Assembly: GCA_044223895.1 (NCBI GenBank) | Contig: JBGALL010000040.1 | Span: 1 to 16,428, forward strand | Length of the DNA stretch: 16,428 nucleotides | DNA from: CAKZSU01 sp044223895 | GTDB lineage: Bacteria; Patescibacteriota; Microgenomatia; UBA10105; UBA927 | Reading direction: 5' to 3' | Shown here: positions 1-7,215 of the stretch, piece by piece | Numbering within the stretch: position 1 is the first letter of the stretch | How the letters are laid out: each line of letters begins with the position of its first letter | Made by a program: the position numbers and the translations under genes | Notes under the pieces: generated by a model | Told to the model about the DNA's origin: nothing | Seen by the model: the letters and a program-made list of their open reading frames with translations, nothing else | The model's database searches: none

Positions 1-908
1 CGATATCCTTCCTTAGTTAATTCTTTTGTAAATAACACAGCTGTTCTGCGAATATAATCATCTTGTTCAATTGTTAATGTTTGAGGAGGATATGAACACC
101 CCACATACCATTTTTCCTCTCCTTCTAACAATTGATCGTGGAGTGATACAATTTTTATTTCACCATTGGGAAACACTTCAAGTTGAATACTTGGCGAAGC
201 CACGACATCATTTGACCATTCCTCCACAATCATTCCACTATCTTTGTCCATTTGGGGAATTTTAGAAAGTGCAGTAAAAACTTGTTGATGTTGTTCTTCC
301 GGAGTCAGTTTCAAAAAAATTTCACTGGTAAATTTAGTGGCTCCAGCTCCTGACACCCCTTCATCAATTTTTGCAACGATAGTCTTACTACCTGTTTTAA
401 AAAGTGCTAAACAAGCATGTAATACCTCTTCGGTACTATGTAAATGGGCAAAACCTTGTACCATTGGTAATCCTATTTTTTCAGCTAATACACGAAACCC
501 ACTTTTGGTCCCATATTTCAAAGCTGTAATTGGATCGGCATACAGAGGTAGATTTGTCCGTTGAGAAAAAGCTAATTCCTCTGATGTATTTTGATAGGTA
601 TCTAGATAGGCAGTCTTGGAGTCTTTAATCGTCTCAATAATTGTCTGATCTTCATAAATAGATTTGTAGGTATGACCAACTATTGATGCTGGTGAAATAA
701 AGCTCACTTGATTAAAATTCCAGCCAAGTGTTTCTAAATATGAAAGGTAAGTTTTTTCAGGAGGGCGTTTGGTGATCACCAGGTCTCCAGGTCTAGCAAA
801 TAAGATTCCTCGTTGATCAAAATCCAATATTCCAGGAACATTTTCTATACCTTTTAATGTAAGGTTATGAACTATTGTTCGTGGCTTCGTAATATCAAAT
901 GGTGTCAT
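1..908 (-). CDS. PGM1-like ATP-grasp ligase, partial (C-terminus beyond the left edge)
   Basis: An open frame of 302 codons starts at ATG 908 and runs off the left edge without a stop. It resembles peptide ligases related to the pheganomycin ligase PGM1: a pre-ATP-grasp region (about residues 30-135), then GTKSGFR at 133-139, which resembles the GTKSGSR motif I recall in that family, and an ATP-grasp glycine-rich loop KIDEGVSGAGA at 180-190, then EEW at 229-231. Family members join carboxylates to amines through an acyl phosphate made from ATP; the substrate here is unknown. The start overlaps the end of the upstream HAD gene by 14 bases, and a stop codon lies in frame a few codons upstream, so translational coupling is likely. 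The PfkB and HAD genes before it suggest one small-molecule cassette. Family identification is from motif memory only, and the second half of the ATP-grasp fold is mostly outside the window. Confidence 0.75.
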   Translation of the reverse strand, partial: MTPFDITKPRTIVHNLTLKGIENVPGILDFDQRGILFARPGDLVITKRPPEKTYLSYLETLGWNFNQVSFISPASIVGHTYKSIYEDQTIIETIKDSKTAYLDTYQNTSEELAFSQRTNLPLYADPITALKYGTKSGFRVLAEKIGLPMVQGFAHLHSTEEVLHACLALFKTGSKTIVAKIDEGVSGAGATKFTSEIFLKLTPEEQHQQVFTALSKIPQMDKDSGMIVEEWSNDVVASPSIQLEVFPNGEIKIVSLHDQLLEGEEKWYVGCSYPPQTLTIEQDDYIRRTAVLFTKELTKEGY

Positions 909-1590
909 TAAATATGAAAGTTAAAATTTTTGGATCATTTAAATTTGCTACCAACAGATCAGGTTTATGTTTCATTAATTCATCTTTTTTATATTTTCCA
1001 GTTGTTACAATGATTACTTTAGCGCCGATCTCACGAGCGCAGGCAATATCTCGTGGGGTGTCTCCAATAAAATATATACTATCAGATTTAAAATCCATAC
1101 CAAAGTGTTTTTTGGCTTTTGCATGAACCAGTCTGGCGAGACTCGGTCTATCTTCTGCCTCATGACCAAATAATCCAAATTCAAAATATGAACGAAGACC
1201 AACTAAGTCCAATTTATGCCAGGCAATTTTCTCCACGTTACCAGTGAGAGTCCCGATATGAACCTTGTCTTTCAGTGTCTCTAAAATTTCTTTGGCACCG
1301 GGGAGTATAGATTCCTTATAATCATCACCAACGTTATCGGAGAAATGCTGGTAAATAAGTTCGAACGCTTGCGGCAGTCCTTTTTGGATTTCTTCTTTAC
1401 TTAATCCTTTTTTGGTTAAGGTTGATAGAAATACTGTCATATCGGTATGACCTTCGATATGTTCCCAGTCGATCTCATGACTCGTGCCATAGACCTTTTC
1501 CATAGCATAGGTAAATCTACCTCGTAAGAGTGGGCTTGTCGAATACAGCAATGTTCCGTCAATATCAAAGAGGACAAGTTTTTGCTGCAT
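895..1590 (-). CDS. HAD-superfamily phosphatase (phosphoglycolate phosphatase / beta-phosphoglucomutase-like)
   Basis: The 231-residue protein has the classic HAD motifs: DIDGT with nucleophile D9 and acid/base D11 (motif I), TGN at 116-118 (motif II region), and GDTPRD at 176-181 (motif IV, Mg2+ binding). A helical cap (about residues 18-95) sits between motif I and the rest, as in the phosphoglycolate phosphatase and phosphoglucomutase subfamily. It probably hydrolyses a small phosphorylated metabolite in the cytoplasm; the substrate cannot be read from sequence. It starts 5 bases after the PfkB stop and overlaps the ATP-grasp start, so the three genes form one transcription and translation unit. 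The family is secure, the substrate is open. Confidence 0.9.
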   Translation of the reverse strand: MQQKLVLFDIDGTLLYSTSPLLRGRFTYAMEKVYGTSHEIDWEHIEGHTDMTVFLSTLTKKGLSKEEIQKGLPQAFELIYQHFSDNVGDDYKESILPGAKEILETLKDKVHIGTLTGNVEKIAWHKLDLVGLRSYFEFGLFGHEAEDRPSLARLVHAKAKKHFGMDFKSDSIYFIGDTPRDIACAREIGAKVIIVTTGKYKKDELMKHKPDLLVANLNDPKILTFIFNDTI

Positions 1591-1595
1591 AGTAA

Positions 1596-2537
1596 TTAAA
1601 GTCGAATCGTTGTTTGATAATTTTGTTTATATCGTTGGATAAAATCTTTTTTCGTGTAAGAGTGAGTTTGGGTTCCATGAAGCTCGACCGTATAAGCCGC
1701 GGCAACTGAACCCATTTGGGCGGCAACATCAAGCGGATAGCCTCGCAGTATTCCAGCGATGAGTCCAGCTCTGTAAGCATCTCCTGCTCCCGTAGGGTCA
1801 ATATCTTTTTTAATCGTTGCTGGTTTAATGTGGATACTTTCTTTTTGGGTTTCGATAATTGATCCTTTACTACCAAGGGTAGTAATTAATACAGGAACTT
1901 TGGCAATCAGTTCCTCATGGGCTATTTCTAACTTATTTTCTATTAAACCAATTTCGTAATCATTTCCAATCAAAATTGCTGCAGAAAATATGCCATCCTG
2001 CAACTCTTCTTTGCTAAATACAGCAATTTGAAATGCTGGGTCATATATATAAGGAATTGCTAGTTTTTTACAGGTTGCAGCTGCCTGAACCATTGCTTGA
2101 GGGTTAGTTGGAGCGATTATGGCATATGGTATTTTTTCTGTAACGATTGATATTGAGTATTTTGTTCCGTACTGGATTGCCCCAGTGTAGAACGAACCAA
2201 TTTGATTATTCGTAGTATCAGTCACTACAAAGTATGAGCTCATAGAAACATTCTCGTATTCTTTGATGTACTTTGTAGGAATTTTGTTGTGTTTGAGGAA
2301 TTTTTTGTAGGGGTTAAAATCGTTGCCAGCCTGGCTAAAGATGTAGGGTTGAATACCCAGTAGTTTTGAAGAATAGGCAATATTGCCTGCAGTACCACCA
2401 AATTGCTTTTTCAGATCATCGACCAGAAAACTGAGTGACAGACTATGTATTTTATCTTCCATAATCCGGTCTGCAAATTTACCGGAGAAATTCATTATGT
2501 AATCGTAGGCCATCGAACCAACAACTAATAGATTCAT
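1596..2537 (-). CDS. PfkB/ribokinase-family carbohydrate or nucleoside kinase
   Basis: The 313-residue protein is a full-length PfkB kinase. It begins with a beta strand ending in a glycine (LLVVGSMAYD) and has the sugar-binding motif GGTAGN at 47-52. ATP-binding TTLGSKGS lies at 219-226, and signature 2, DPTGAGDAYRAG, at 247-258 with catalytic base D253. It transfers phosphate from ATP to a sugar or nucleoside hydroxyl. The general layout recalls adenosine kinase-like and other generic PfkB kinases; the substrate is unknown. It sits 6 bases after ybaB and 5 bases before the HAD phosphatase. A kinase and a phosphatase side by side could act on the same metabolite pool, which is inference. Confidence 0.9.
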   Translation of the reverse strand: MNLLVVGSMAYDYIMNFSGKFADRIMEDKIHSLSLSFLVDDLKKQFGGTAGNIAYSSKLLGIQPYIFSQAGNDFNPYKKFLKHNKIPTKYIKEYENVSMSSYFVVTDTTNNQIGSFYTGAIQYGTKYSISIVTEKIPYAIIAPTNPQAMVQAAATCKKLAIPYIYDPAFQIAVFSKEELQDGIFSAAILIGNDYEIGLIENKLEIAHEELIAKVPVLITTLGSKGSIIETQKESIHIKPATIKKDIDPTGAGDAYRAGLIAGILRGYPLDVAAQMGSVAAAYTVELHGTQTHSYTKKDFIQRYKQNYQTTIRL

Positions 2538-2543
2538 GATAAT

Positions 2544-2810
2544 TTACATCCCCATTCCTTTGGTCATCTCTTGAAGTTTCCCTGCAGCAGCCTGTTGAGA
2601 TTTTTTGATGGCGTCATTAAATGCTCGTTCCATTCTGGTATCTCTTTCCCCATTAATTTCCACCAATTTAACATTTTGATTTCCCGTTATGACAATACGG
2701 ATATCTCCAGAAACAATTTCAAATTCTTCTTTTTCAAGCATTGCCTGAATTTGCATAGCCTGTTTTCTCATTGCATTTAAATCACCAAGAGCTTTGAATG
2801 GATTTTGCAT
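2544..2810 (-). CDS. ybaB: YbaB/EbfC family nucleoid-associated protein
   Basis: This 88-residue protein is near the usual family length (about 100). It shows the expected pattern: an N-terminal helix rich in Met, Gln and Lys (KALGDLNAMRKQAMQIQAML), a central beta region with VSGDIRIVITGNQNV, and a C-terminal helix ending in MTKGMGM. Family members form dimers that bind DNA and are commonly encoded next to dnaX and recR. Here it follows dnaX by 21 bases, which supports the call. An AAGGAG ribosome binding site lies about 7 bases before the ATG. No recR is seen downstream; the PfkB kinase takes that place. Confidence 0.93.
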   Translation of the reverse strand: MQNPFKALGDLNAMRKQAMQIQAMLEKEEFEIVSGDIRIVITGNQNVKLVEINGERDTRMERAFNDAIKKSQQAAAGKLQEMTKGMGM

Positions 2811-2831
2811 AGTATCTCCTTTTTTATAAAA

Positions 2832-4349
2832 TTATTTTTTACCTAGGACTATTTGTATGCTTACTTTTTCTCCGAAAAGTTTTTTAATTGTAGAAACCAT
2901 CGCTTCTATAGCTTTGGTTTCTGACAATTTGTCTTTATGGAAGGTATAGAAAGCTTCGATGGTTACTATACCATTTTCGACAGATTTTGGTCTAGTAGAA
3001 CGTAATACCCCGGATACGGAATGGTTGTAATTTCGTATCTCGACAATGATATCATTCCAGTGATCTTTTAACCGTTGGGTGGTTAAGCTTCCAGGATCGA
3101 TTACAACTGCAGGAGTAGTTATCGCTTCGGCAGTTTGGGTTGTCACCGCTGGTGAGTTTTCCTGAGGGTGGGCAATCTCGGGAGTTTCAGGAGGATCTAG
3201 TTTCGGTTCTGGTGTCGATACCGCTATTGGTTTGGCTGGTTCTGAACGAATCTGACTTACTGAAGCTGGCTTGGGTTGTTGGATTTGTGGGACTTGAGGG
3301 ACTGGTTGAGGTATTGCAATCTTTTCTGAACAATATTCTAGAACAGCTAGTTCCAATGCTAAATCTGGAAGTACACTGCCACGGATATTCCCATAGGCAG
3401 TCAGTAAGATACCAATCAATGAGGATAGTTGAGGAATTGTCCATACAGAAGTGTGAGTACCTGTCACATGATTGATGAGTACCTTTTGAAGGTTTTTTAA
3501 AACTTGAGTGTAAAACTGGCGAATATCAATACCTTCTTTATTCATCTGATCAATAGATTGAATTAATCCTGAGGTATCTTTTTTTTGTAGCATTTCGATG
3601 AAAGAAAATAACACACTATCGAGTGGCAACGAAAGTAATCCCTTAACGGTATCTACAGTAATACTCTTCGAAGCAAGGCTCACTTGTTCCAGCAATTTGG
3701 TTGCATCGCGAAACGAGCCGTCAGCAGTTTCGGCGATAAGCGTTAATGAATCCTGATCAGCAGTTATTTTTTCTGCAGCAATAATTCGATTCAGAGCAGC
3801 GACGATTTCCTTAAGTTCTGGTTTTTTAAATTGTAATAATACACAACGTGACTGGATAGTGTCAGGAACTTTGTGTGGATCAGTAGTTGCCAATATAAAT
3901 ACTGTGTTTGCCGGAGGTTCTTCTAAGGTTTTTAACAATGCATTAAATGCACCTGTAGAAAGCATATGAACTTCATCAATAATGTAAACTTTCCATTTAG
4001 CTTGGCTAGGTGCAAGCATAATTTTGTCTTTTAAATCACGGATATTATCAACACCTGTATTACTAGCTGCATCCATTTCTAAAACATCAATGGCGTTCCC
4101 CTGACCAATTCGTACACACAAATCACACATACCACACGGTTCACCTGTTGGCTTGGGTTGTAAACAGTTAAACAATTTAGCTATTATTCGAGCTGCTGTC
4201 GTTTTGCCAATTCCTCTAGGACCAGTAAGAAAGAAAGCATGAGGAAGTTGTTCTTTTTTCTTTGATAATAGTGAGGTTACTAAGGTTCGTACTTGTTCGT
4301 TATCAATTTCTTCAAAGGTTTTCGGTCTATAAGTGTTATAAAAAGACAT
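2832..4349 (-). CDS. dnaX: DNA polymerase III subunit gamma/tau (clamp loader ATPase)
   Basis: The 505-residue protein loads the sliding clamp during replication. Visible motifs: Walker A GPRGIGKT at 43-50; four zinc cysteines C62, C72, C75 and C78; Walker B IIDEVH at 123-128; sensor 1 ATTD at 154-157; the SRC arginine-finger motif at 167-169; sensor 2 GSFRDA at 211-216. A collar domain runs to about residue 350, then a Pro/Gln/Thr-rich linker (about 355-425), then a compact C-terminal domain. ATG 4349 is chosen because MSFYNTYRPKTF is the conserved family N-terminus; a TTG start nine codons upstream would add residues with no counterpart. There is no clear ribosome binding site. ybaB follows, as in many bacteria. 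It is not split or frameshifted. Confidence 0.96.
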   Translation of the reverse strand: MSFYNTYRPKTFEEIDNEQVRTLVTSLLSKKKEQLPHAFFLTGPRGIGKTTAARIIAKLFNCLQPKPTGEPCGMCDLCVRIGQGNAIDVLEMDAASNTGVDNIRDLKDKIMLAPSQAKWKVYIIDEVHMLSTGAFNALLKTLEEPPANTVFILATTDPHKVPDTIQSRCVLLQFKKPELKEIVAALNRIIAAEKITADQDSLTLIAETADGSFRDATKLLEQVSLASKSITVDTVKGLLSLPLDSVLFSFIEMLQKKDTSGLIQSIDQMNKEGIDIRQFYTQVLKNLQKVLINHVTGTHTSVWTIPQLSSLIGILLTAYGNIRGSVLPDLALELAVLEYCSEKIAIPQPVPQVPQIQQPKPASVSQIRSEPAKPIAVSTPEPKLDPPETPEIAHPQENSPAVTTQTAEAITTPAVVIDPGSLTTQRLKDHWNDIIVEIRNYNHSVSGVLRSTRPKSVENGIVTIEAFYTFHKDKLSETKAIEAMVSTIKKLFGEKVSIQIVLGKK

Positions 4350-4452
4350 AACGATTAAATTTAAATTAAGAATCAATAGTTCAGAACTATTTATAATCTA
4401 AAATCGGGAAAATTTAAAGAATTGTTAATTTTAAATTCTGAATCTTACAAGG

Positions 4453-4848
4453 TTATTCCGGGTGATGAATTCCCATAAGATGATCTAATCCATGGAGGAT
4501 GAGTTGGAGCATTTTTTCATCAACTAACATATGATCGTGAGCTGCTTCTTTAATAACTTGTGGATAGGAAACTATAATATCACCGAGGTATAAAATATCA
4601 TTTGGGGGAGAAGTGAATGGTTTCATCTCTTGAGAAGGATCATTCTGTGGAAACGATAAAACATCTGTAGTATCGTCAATATTACGATATTGTTTATTTA
4701 ATTTTTTCATTTGACGATCACCACCAATAATGATACTAACTTCACCTTCTTTGACTAATCGTTTCGTTAATACTTCCTCAATACCTGTGGTAATTTGTTT
4801 GCGGTTAACCGGATAATGCGATGCAGTTTTTATGCGAATTGTATACAT
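4453..4848 (-). CDS. ybeY: Endoribonuclease YbeY (16S rRNA maturation)
   Basis: The 131-residue protein is a zinc-dependent RNase used in 16S rRNA 3'-end processing and ribosome quality control. The C-terminal motif is HGLDHLMGIHH, matching family HGxLHLxGxDH: the three zinc histidines are present, but the usual Leu is Asp and the usual Asp before the last His is His. Upstream motifs fit the family: LNKQYRNIDDTTDVLSFP at about 50-67 and the LGDIIVS strand. The protein is short (about 150 is common) and ends four residues past the last zinc His. It sits between yqeY and dnaX. No ribosome binding site is evident in the AT-rich spacer. Confidence 0.93.
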   Translation of the reverse strand: MYTIRIKTASHYPVNRKQITTGIEEVLTKRLVKEGEVSIIIGGDRQMKKLNKQYRNIDDTTDVLSFPQNDPSQEMKPFTSPPNDILYLGDIIVSYPQVIKEAAHDHMLVDEKMLQLILHGLDHLMGIHHPE

Positions 4849-4901
4849 AATAAATTTAGATTTTATAATTCAGAATGGTTCAGAATTTAAAATTTGAACA
4901 T

Positions 4902-5348
4902 TTAAGAAGTCATGAGTTGTTTCAATAATGCAGATACTCTTCCCCCTTCGGCTTGACCGTTTACAGCGGCCATTGCTTGCTTCATCAGTAGCCCAAAGTT
5001 CTTTTCACCACTTTTGGCCACTGGTTCTATAAGTCGTATAAGATCTTCATCAGACAACTCTTTTGGCAAAAAAGCTGCTAATATTTCTAACTCTTTCTTT
5101 TCTTTATCTGCTAAATCATTCCGGTTAGCTTTTTCAAATGCCTCAATAGATTCTTTTCTGGTTTTGACTTGTTTTTTTATAACCTCCAGTACATCTTGAT
5201 CTGTCATTCCTGCTTCTCCTTCTGCACCGTATTTGGCAATACCAGCATTACGAACAGCCGCGATTAGAAATCGTAGTGTTTCCACACGAAGTACATCACG
5301 GTTTTTCAGTGACTGTTGGACGTCAATTTTAATAGAGTCAAGAAGCAT
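4902..5348 (-). CDS. yqeY: GatB/YqeY domain protein
   Basis: The 148-residue protein matches the stand-alone YqeY family, related to the tRNA-binding tail of the GatB amidotransferase subunit. Recognisable parts are the N-terminal RVETLRFLIAAVRN, the middle VIKKQVKTRKESIEAFEKA, the ILAAFLPKELSDEDL segment and the C-terminal MKQAMAAVNGQAEGGRVSALLKQ. ATG 5348 is preferred over ATG 5390 because it is preceded by GAGG about 11 bases upstream, gives the family N-terminus MLLDSIKID, and avoids a long overlap with rpsU. The ribosome binding site lies inside the last codons of rpsU. The rpsU-yqeY pairing is common in bacteria. Biochemical role is poorly defined across the family. Confidence 0.92.
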   Translation of the reverse strand: MLLDSIKIDVQQSLKNRDVLRVETLRFLIAAVRNAGIAKYGAEGEAGMTDQDVLEVIKKQVKTRKESIEAFEKANRNDLADKEKKELEILAAFLPKELSDEDLIRLIEPVAKSGEKNFGLLMKQAMAAVNGQAEGGRVSALLKQLMTS

Positions 5349-5355
5349 ACTATTG

Positions 5356-5544
5356 TTATCCTCGATGCGGATGTCTAAGTTTTCGAGCAAGTTCTTTTTT
5401 CTTTTCTTTACGAATTTCCGCTGGCTTAACGTAAAATTCTTTTTTCTTTAGATCTTGCAAAATACCTTCGTTTAACACTTTCCGCGTAAATTTACGAATA
5501 ACAGAATCTGATGTATCTCCTGGCTGTGCTTTCACAACCACCAT
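5356..5544 (-). CDS. rpsU: Small ribosomal subunit protein bS21
   Basis: The 62-residue basic protein matches bS21 of the 30S subunit, which sits near the anti-Shine-Dalgarno region and helps initiation. Seen features: VVVKAQPGDTSDSVIRKFTRKV at the N-terminus (family form VxVxxxxxxDxAlRRFkR), then KKKEFYVKPAEIRKEKKKELARKLR. A strong ribosome binding site GGGGAGGTG is followed by eight T residues and the ATG. A -10 box lies at 5578-5583, giving a leader of about 26 bases, so rpsU has its own promoter after the HIT gene. It is followed 7 bases later by yqeY. Confidence 0.95.
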   Translation of the reverse strand: MVVVKAQPGDTSDSVIRKFTRKVLNEGILQDLKKKEFYVKPAEIRKEKKKELARKLRHPHRG

Positions 5545-5577
5545 AAAAAAAACACCTCCCCTTCAAAAGTTAATGCT

Positions 5578-5583
5578 ATTATA
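5578..5583 (-). promoter_or_regulatory. rpsU promoter, -10 box
   Basis: A perfect TATAAT lies on the minus strand in the 70-base gap between the HIT gene and rpsU. No good -35 box is found at 16-18 bases upstream. Predicted transcription starts near 5571. Confidence 0.6.
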
Positions 5584-5614
5584 CAGGAATTTTGAGAGAA
5601 GAAACAGGAGCTTT

Positions 5615-5932
5615 TTATAATTGCCTGTCTTTGAGGATTTTGCCGAGTATATGGAGGTGAAAATGGTCGATAAAAGCGGCTCCTTTGCCATTATTCACGA
5701 GTCTGTAAGAGGTAATTTCACGCTCAGATATGACTGTTTTCGCAAAGGCTGTGAGTCGATTTAGTAATTCCTGGGGCATATCCATAAATTCAGCGTAATG
5801 GACTTTGGGTATTACGAGAAGGTGCACGGGAGCTTGAGGATGGATATCTTTAATGACGATAAAATCTTCCGTGTCATAGAGGAATTCACTGGGAATTTGT
5901 TTATGAATGATACTGCAAAAAAGACAATCCAT
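5615..5932 (-). CDS. HIT-family nucleotide hydrolase (HinT-like)
   Basis: The 105-residue protein is a histidine-triad hydrolase. It opens with CLFCSII, typical of HinT proteins with an N-terminal Cys pair, continues with the nucleotide-binding strand DFIVIKDIHPQAPVHLLVIPKVH, has N80/N81 in the NNG segment, and ends with the triad H90-F-H92-L-H94, where H92 is the catalytic nucleophile. Members usually hydrolyse AMP-lysine or similar nucleoside phosphoramidates; the true substrate is not known here. It starts a few bases after the upstream membrane-protein gene, with AAGGA about 11 bases before the ATG, and is followed by the rpsU promoter. Confidence 0.93.
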   Translation of the reverse strand: MDCLFCSIIHKQIPSEFLYDTEDFIVIKDIHPQAPVHLLVIPKVHYAEFMDMPQELLNRLTAFAKTVISEREITSYRLVNNGKGAAFIDHFHLHILGKILKDRQL

Positions 5933-5935
5933 AAG

Positions 5936-6379
5936 TTAATATGTCCTTACCGTAAAACGCATAATAGTCGGTTCAGATTTATATTTATTAATAGGAAAGC
6001 TTAACATATAATTTGCTCCCCAAAAATTACGAGTATATGCAAATATACAGTTTAACGTGTCAGGTAGCCTTTCACAATCTCCTTTTATCTTTTTCCACCC
6101 TTTCTTTTCTACTTGGTTCTGATAAAAATTTTCTAAATCGTCAGCTGATAAGTTGGTTGTTTGATTGAGCACTAGATCTTCCTGAAAAATCCCAGTGGTG
6201 ATTATTTCTCGAGATTGGTACAAAACTCCTGGGTCTTTGGGAATACTAAAGAATATAAATTCTTGAGTAATCTTAGGTACGATCACTAAAAAGAGGATGA
6301 CAAAGAGAAGGGGATAAATAATTCTGACAAACACCACTATCCCAACGATGGATGCTAAAACAATCAATAATTTCTTCAC
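5936..6379 (-). CDS. Small membrane protein of unknown function
   Basis: No family is recognised. From GTG 6379 the protein has 147 residues: a KK then a long hydrophobic stretch (about residues 3-37) that fits two closely spaced membrane helices, then a soluble domain of about 110 residues with two cysteines (in KGDCERLPDTLNC) that could form a disulfide if exported. GTG 6379 lies one base after the preceding stop and gives the usual Lys-Lys-hydrophobic N-terminus; an ATG at 6421 would overlap the previous gene by 41 bases and add 14 residues. The AxxF and W residues in the tail do not suggest a known fold. It is probably co-transcribed with the DHH-like gene before it and the HIT gene after it. 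Confidence 0.7.
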   Translation of the reverse strand: MKKLLIVLASIVGIVVFVRIIYPLLFVILFLVIVPKITQEFIFFSIPKDPGVLYQSREIITTGIFQEDLVLNQTTNLSADDLENFYQNQVEKKGWKKIKGDCERLPDTLNCIFAYTRNFWGANYMLSFPINKYKSEPTIMRFTVRTY

Positions 6380-6380
6380 A

Positions 6381-7211
6381 TTATTTAATATCGTTAAAAA
6401 TGGCGATAATCTGATCAACACTCAAGGTTGATGGCCGCATTTCTGGATTTTTGGTACTGCCATTGAGAACCATATGATGGCTGGCATGAAGAAACCAGGT
6501 CGCGGTAGAATCAATTTCTTTAAGTTTTTCATAGACAGGTGTTAGGTCTATTGTATCGATAGGAAGAGATTTTATTCTCACATAGAACTTTTTGGGGTCT
6601 TTGCGGATAACTATCTGATAGCCTGTTTTTTGAGCTAAATGGATCACATCATCATTCGTAGTCTCTACTCCTATACCTTTTCCCCACTTGGTTTCGAATT
6701 CTTTTCCTTTTTCTTTTATTTCCTTTTCTGCCCAAATCCTATTCTGAAGTGATTTATAAACGGCATCCAAGGCATCCATACCCAGAGACATAATTTTTTG
6801 AGGATCCTCATAATAAATTAATCGCCAGCCATCGATGACTGCAGCCAACTGAAACATCCAGTAATCTGCTGTTGGATTGGGATAAAAGGCTTCTGCAAAA
6901 TGGTCAACGCCATTTACGACCCCAACTAACCGTTCCAAGGCAAGATCTTCACCATGAAGTTTTTTTATTTCTTCATATACTATGGTTGCAGCACAGATGT
7001 TCTCACTTGTTTGGTGATGATCAAACCTACCAAATCCAGTATCGACATGGATGATATTTGGGTCACTATCGGGTTGCATTTTCTTAAGGGTTGTTCCTGC
7101 TGGAACAAAAGCTATCTGAGCTTCTTCCCAGTCGGGGAAAAAGGTTTTGACTAACCAGACACTGGTAATGGCATCGAGATCTGGGCCAATATGGGTGACG
7201 ATTGTTTTCAT
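6381..7211 (-). CDS. DHH/MYG1-like putative metal-dependent phosphoesterase
   Basis: The 276-residue protein carries a pattern of metal-binding motifs like MYG1/DHH phosphoesterases: THIGPDLD at 6-13, HVDTG at 55-59, and DHHQ at 64-67. A fourth cluster, HASHHM at about 242-247, could complete the site. DHH and MYG1 proteins cleave phosphodiester bonds in nucleotides or RNA using two divalent metals. The middle (about 85-210) is helical and unrelated to motifs I can name, so this may be a lineage-specific branch. The start follows the upstream gene by 4 bases, with AGGT before the ATG. Assignment to the superfamily is fairly firm; nuclease versus nucleotide-hydrolase activity is open. Confidence 0.7.
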   Translation of the reverse strand: MKTIVTHIGPDLDAITSVWLVKTFFPDWEEAQIAFVPAGTTLKKMQPDSDPNIIHVDTGFGRFDHHQTSENICAATIVYEEIKKLHGEDLALERLVGVVNGVDHFAEAFYPNPTADYWMFQLAAVIDGWRLIYYEDPQKIMSLGMDALDAVYKSLQNRIWAEKEIKEKGKEFETKWGKGIGVETTNDDVIHLAQKTGYQIVIRKDPKKFYVRIKSLPIDTIDLTPVYEKLKEIDSTATWFLHASHHMVLNGSTKNPEMRPSTLSVDQIIAIFNDIK

Positions 7212-7215
7212 ATCT

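Noticed and set aside
71..564. Plus-strand open frames opposite the ATP-grasp gene.
   Set aside because: They are antisense to a long open frame with clear family motifs and carry no recognisable protein features.
3140..3475. Plus-strand frame of 111 codons opposite dnaX.
   Set aside because: It lies opposite the low-complexity linker and collar of a secure gene; the composition is that of a reverse complement shadow.
3550..3590. Run of eight A on the dnaX coding strand that could give a programmed frameshift for a short gamma form.
   Set aside because: Both other frames stop within 10 codons, but the shortened protein would end near residue 265, before the collar domain needed for clamp-loader assembly, so it would not be a useful gamma subunit. 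A runs are common at this base composition.
4350..4376. TTG start nine codons upstream of the chosen dnaX start.
   Set aside because: The added residues do not match the conserved MSFYNTYRPKTF family N-terminus and lack a ribosome binding site.
5349..5390. Upstream ATG for yqeY giving 14 more residues.
   Set aside because: It would overlap rpsU by 35 bases, adds residues without family match, and places the GAGG ribosome site inside the coding region.
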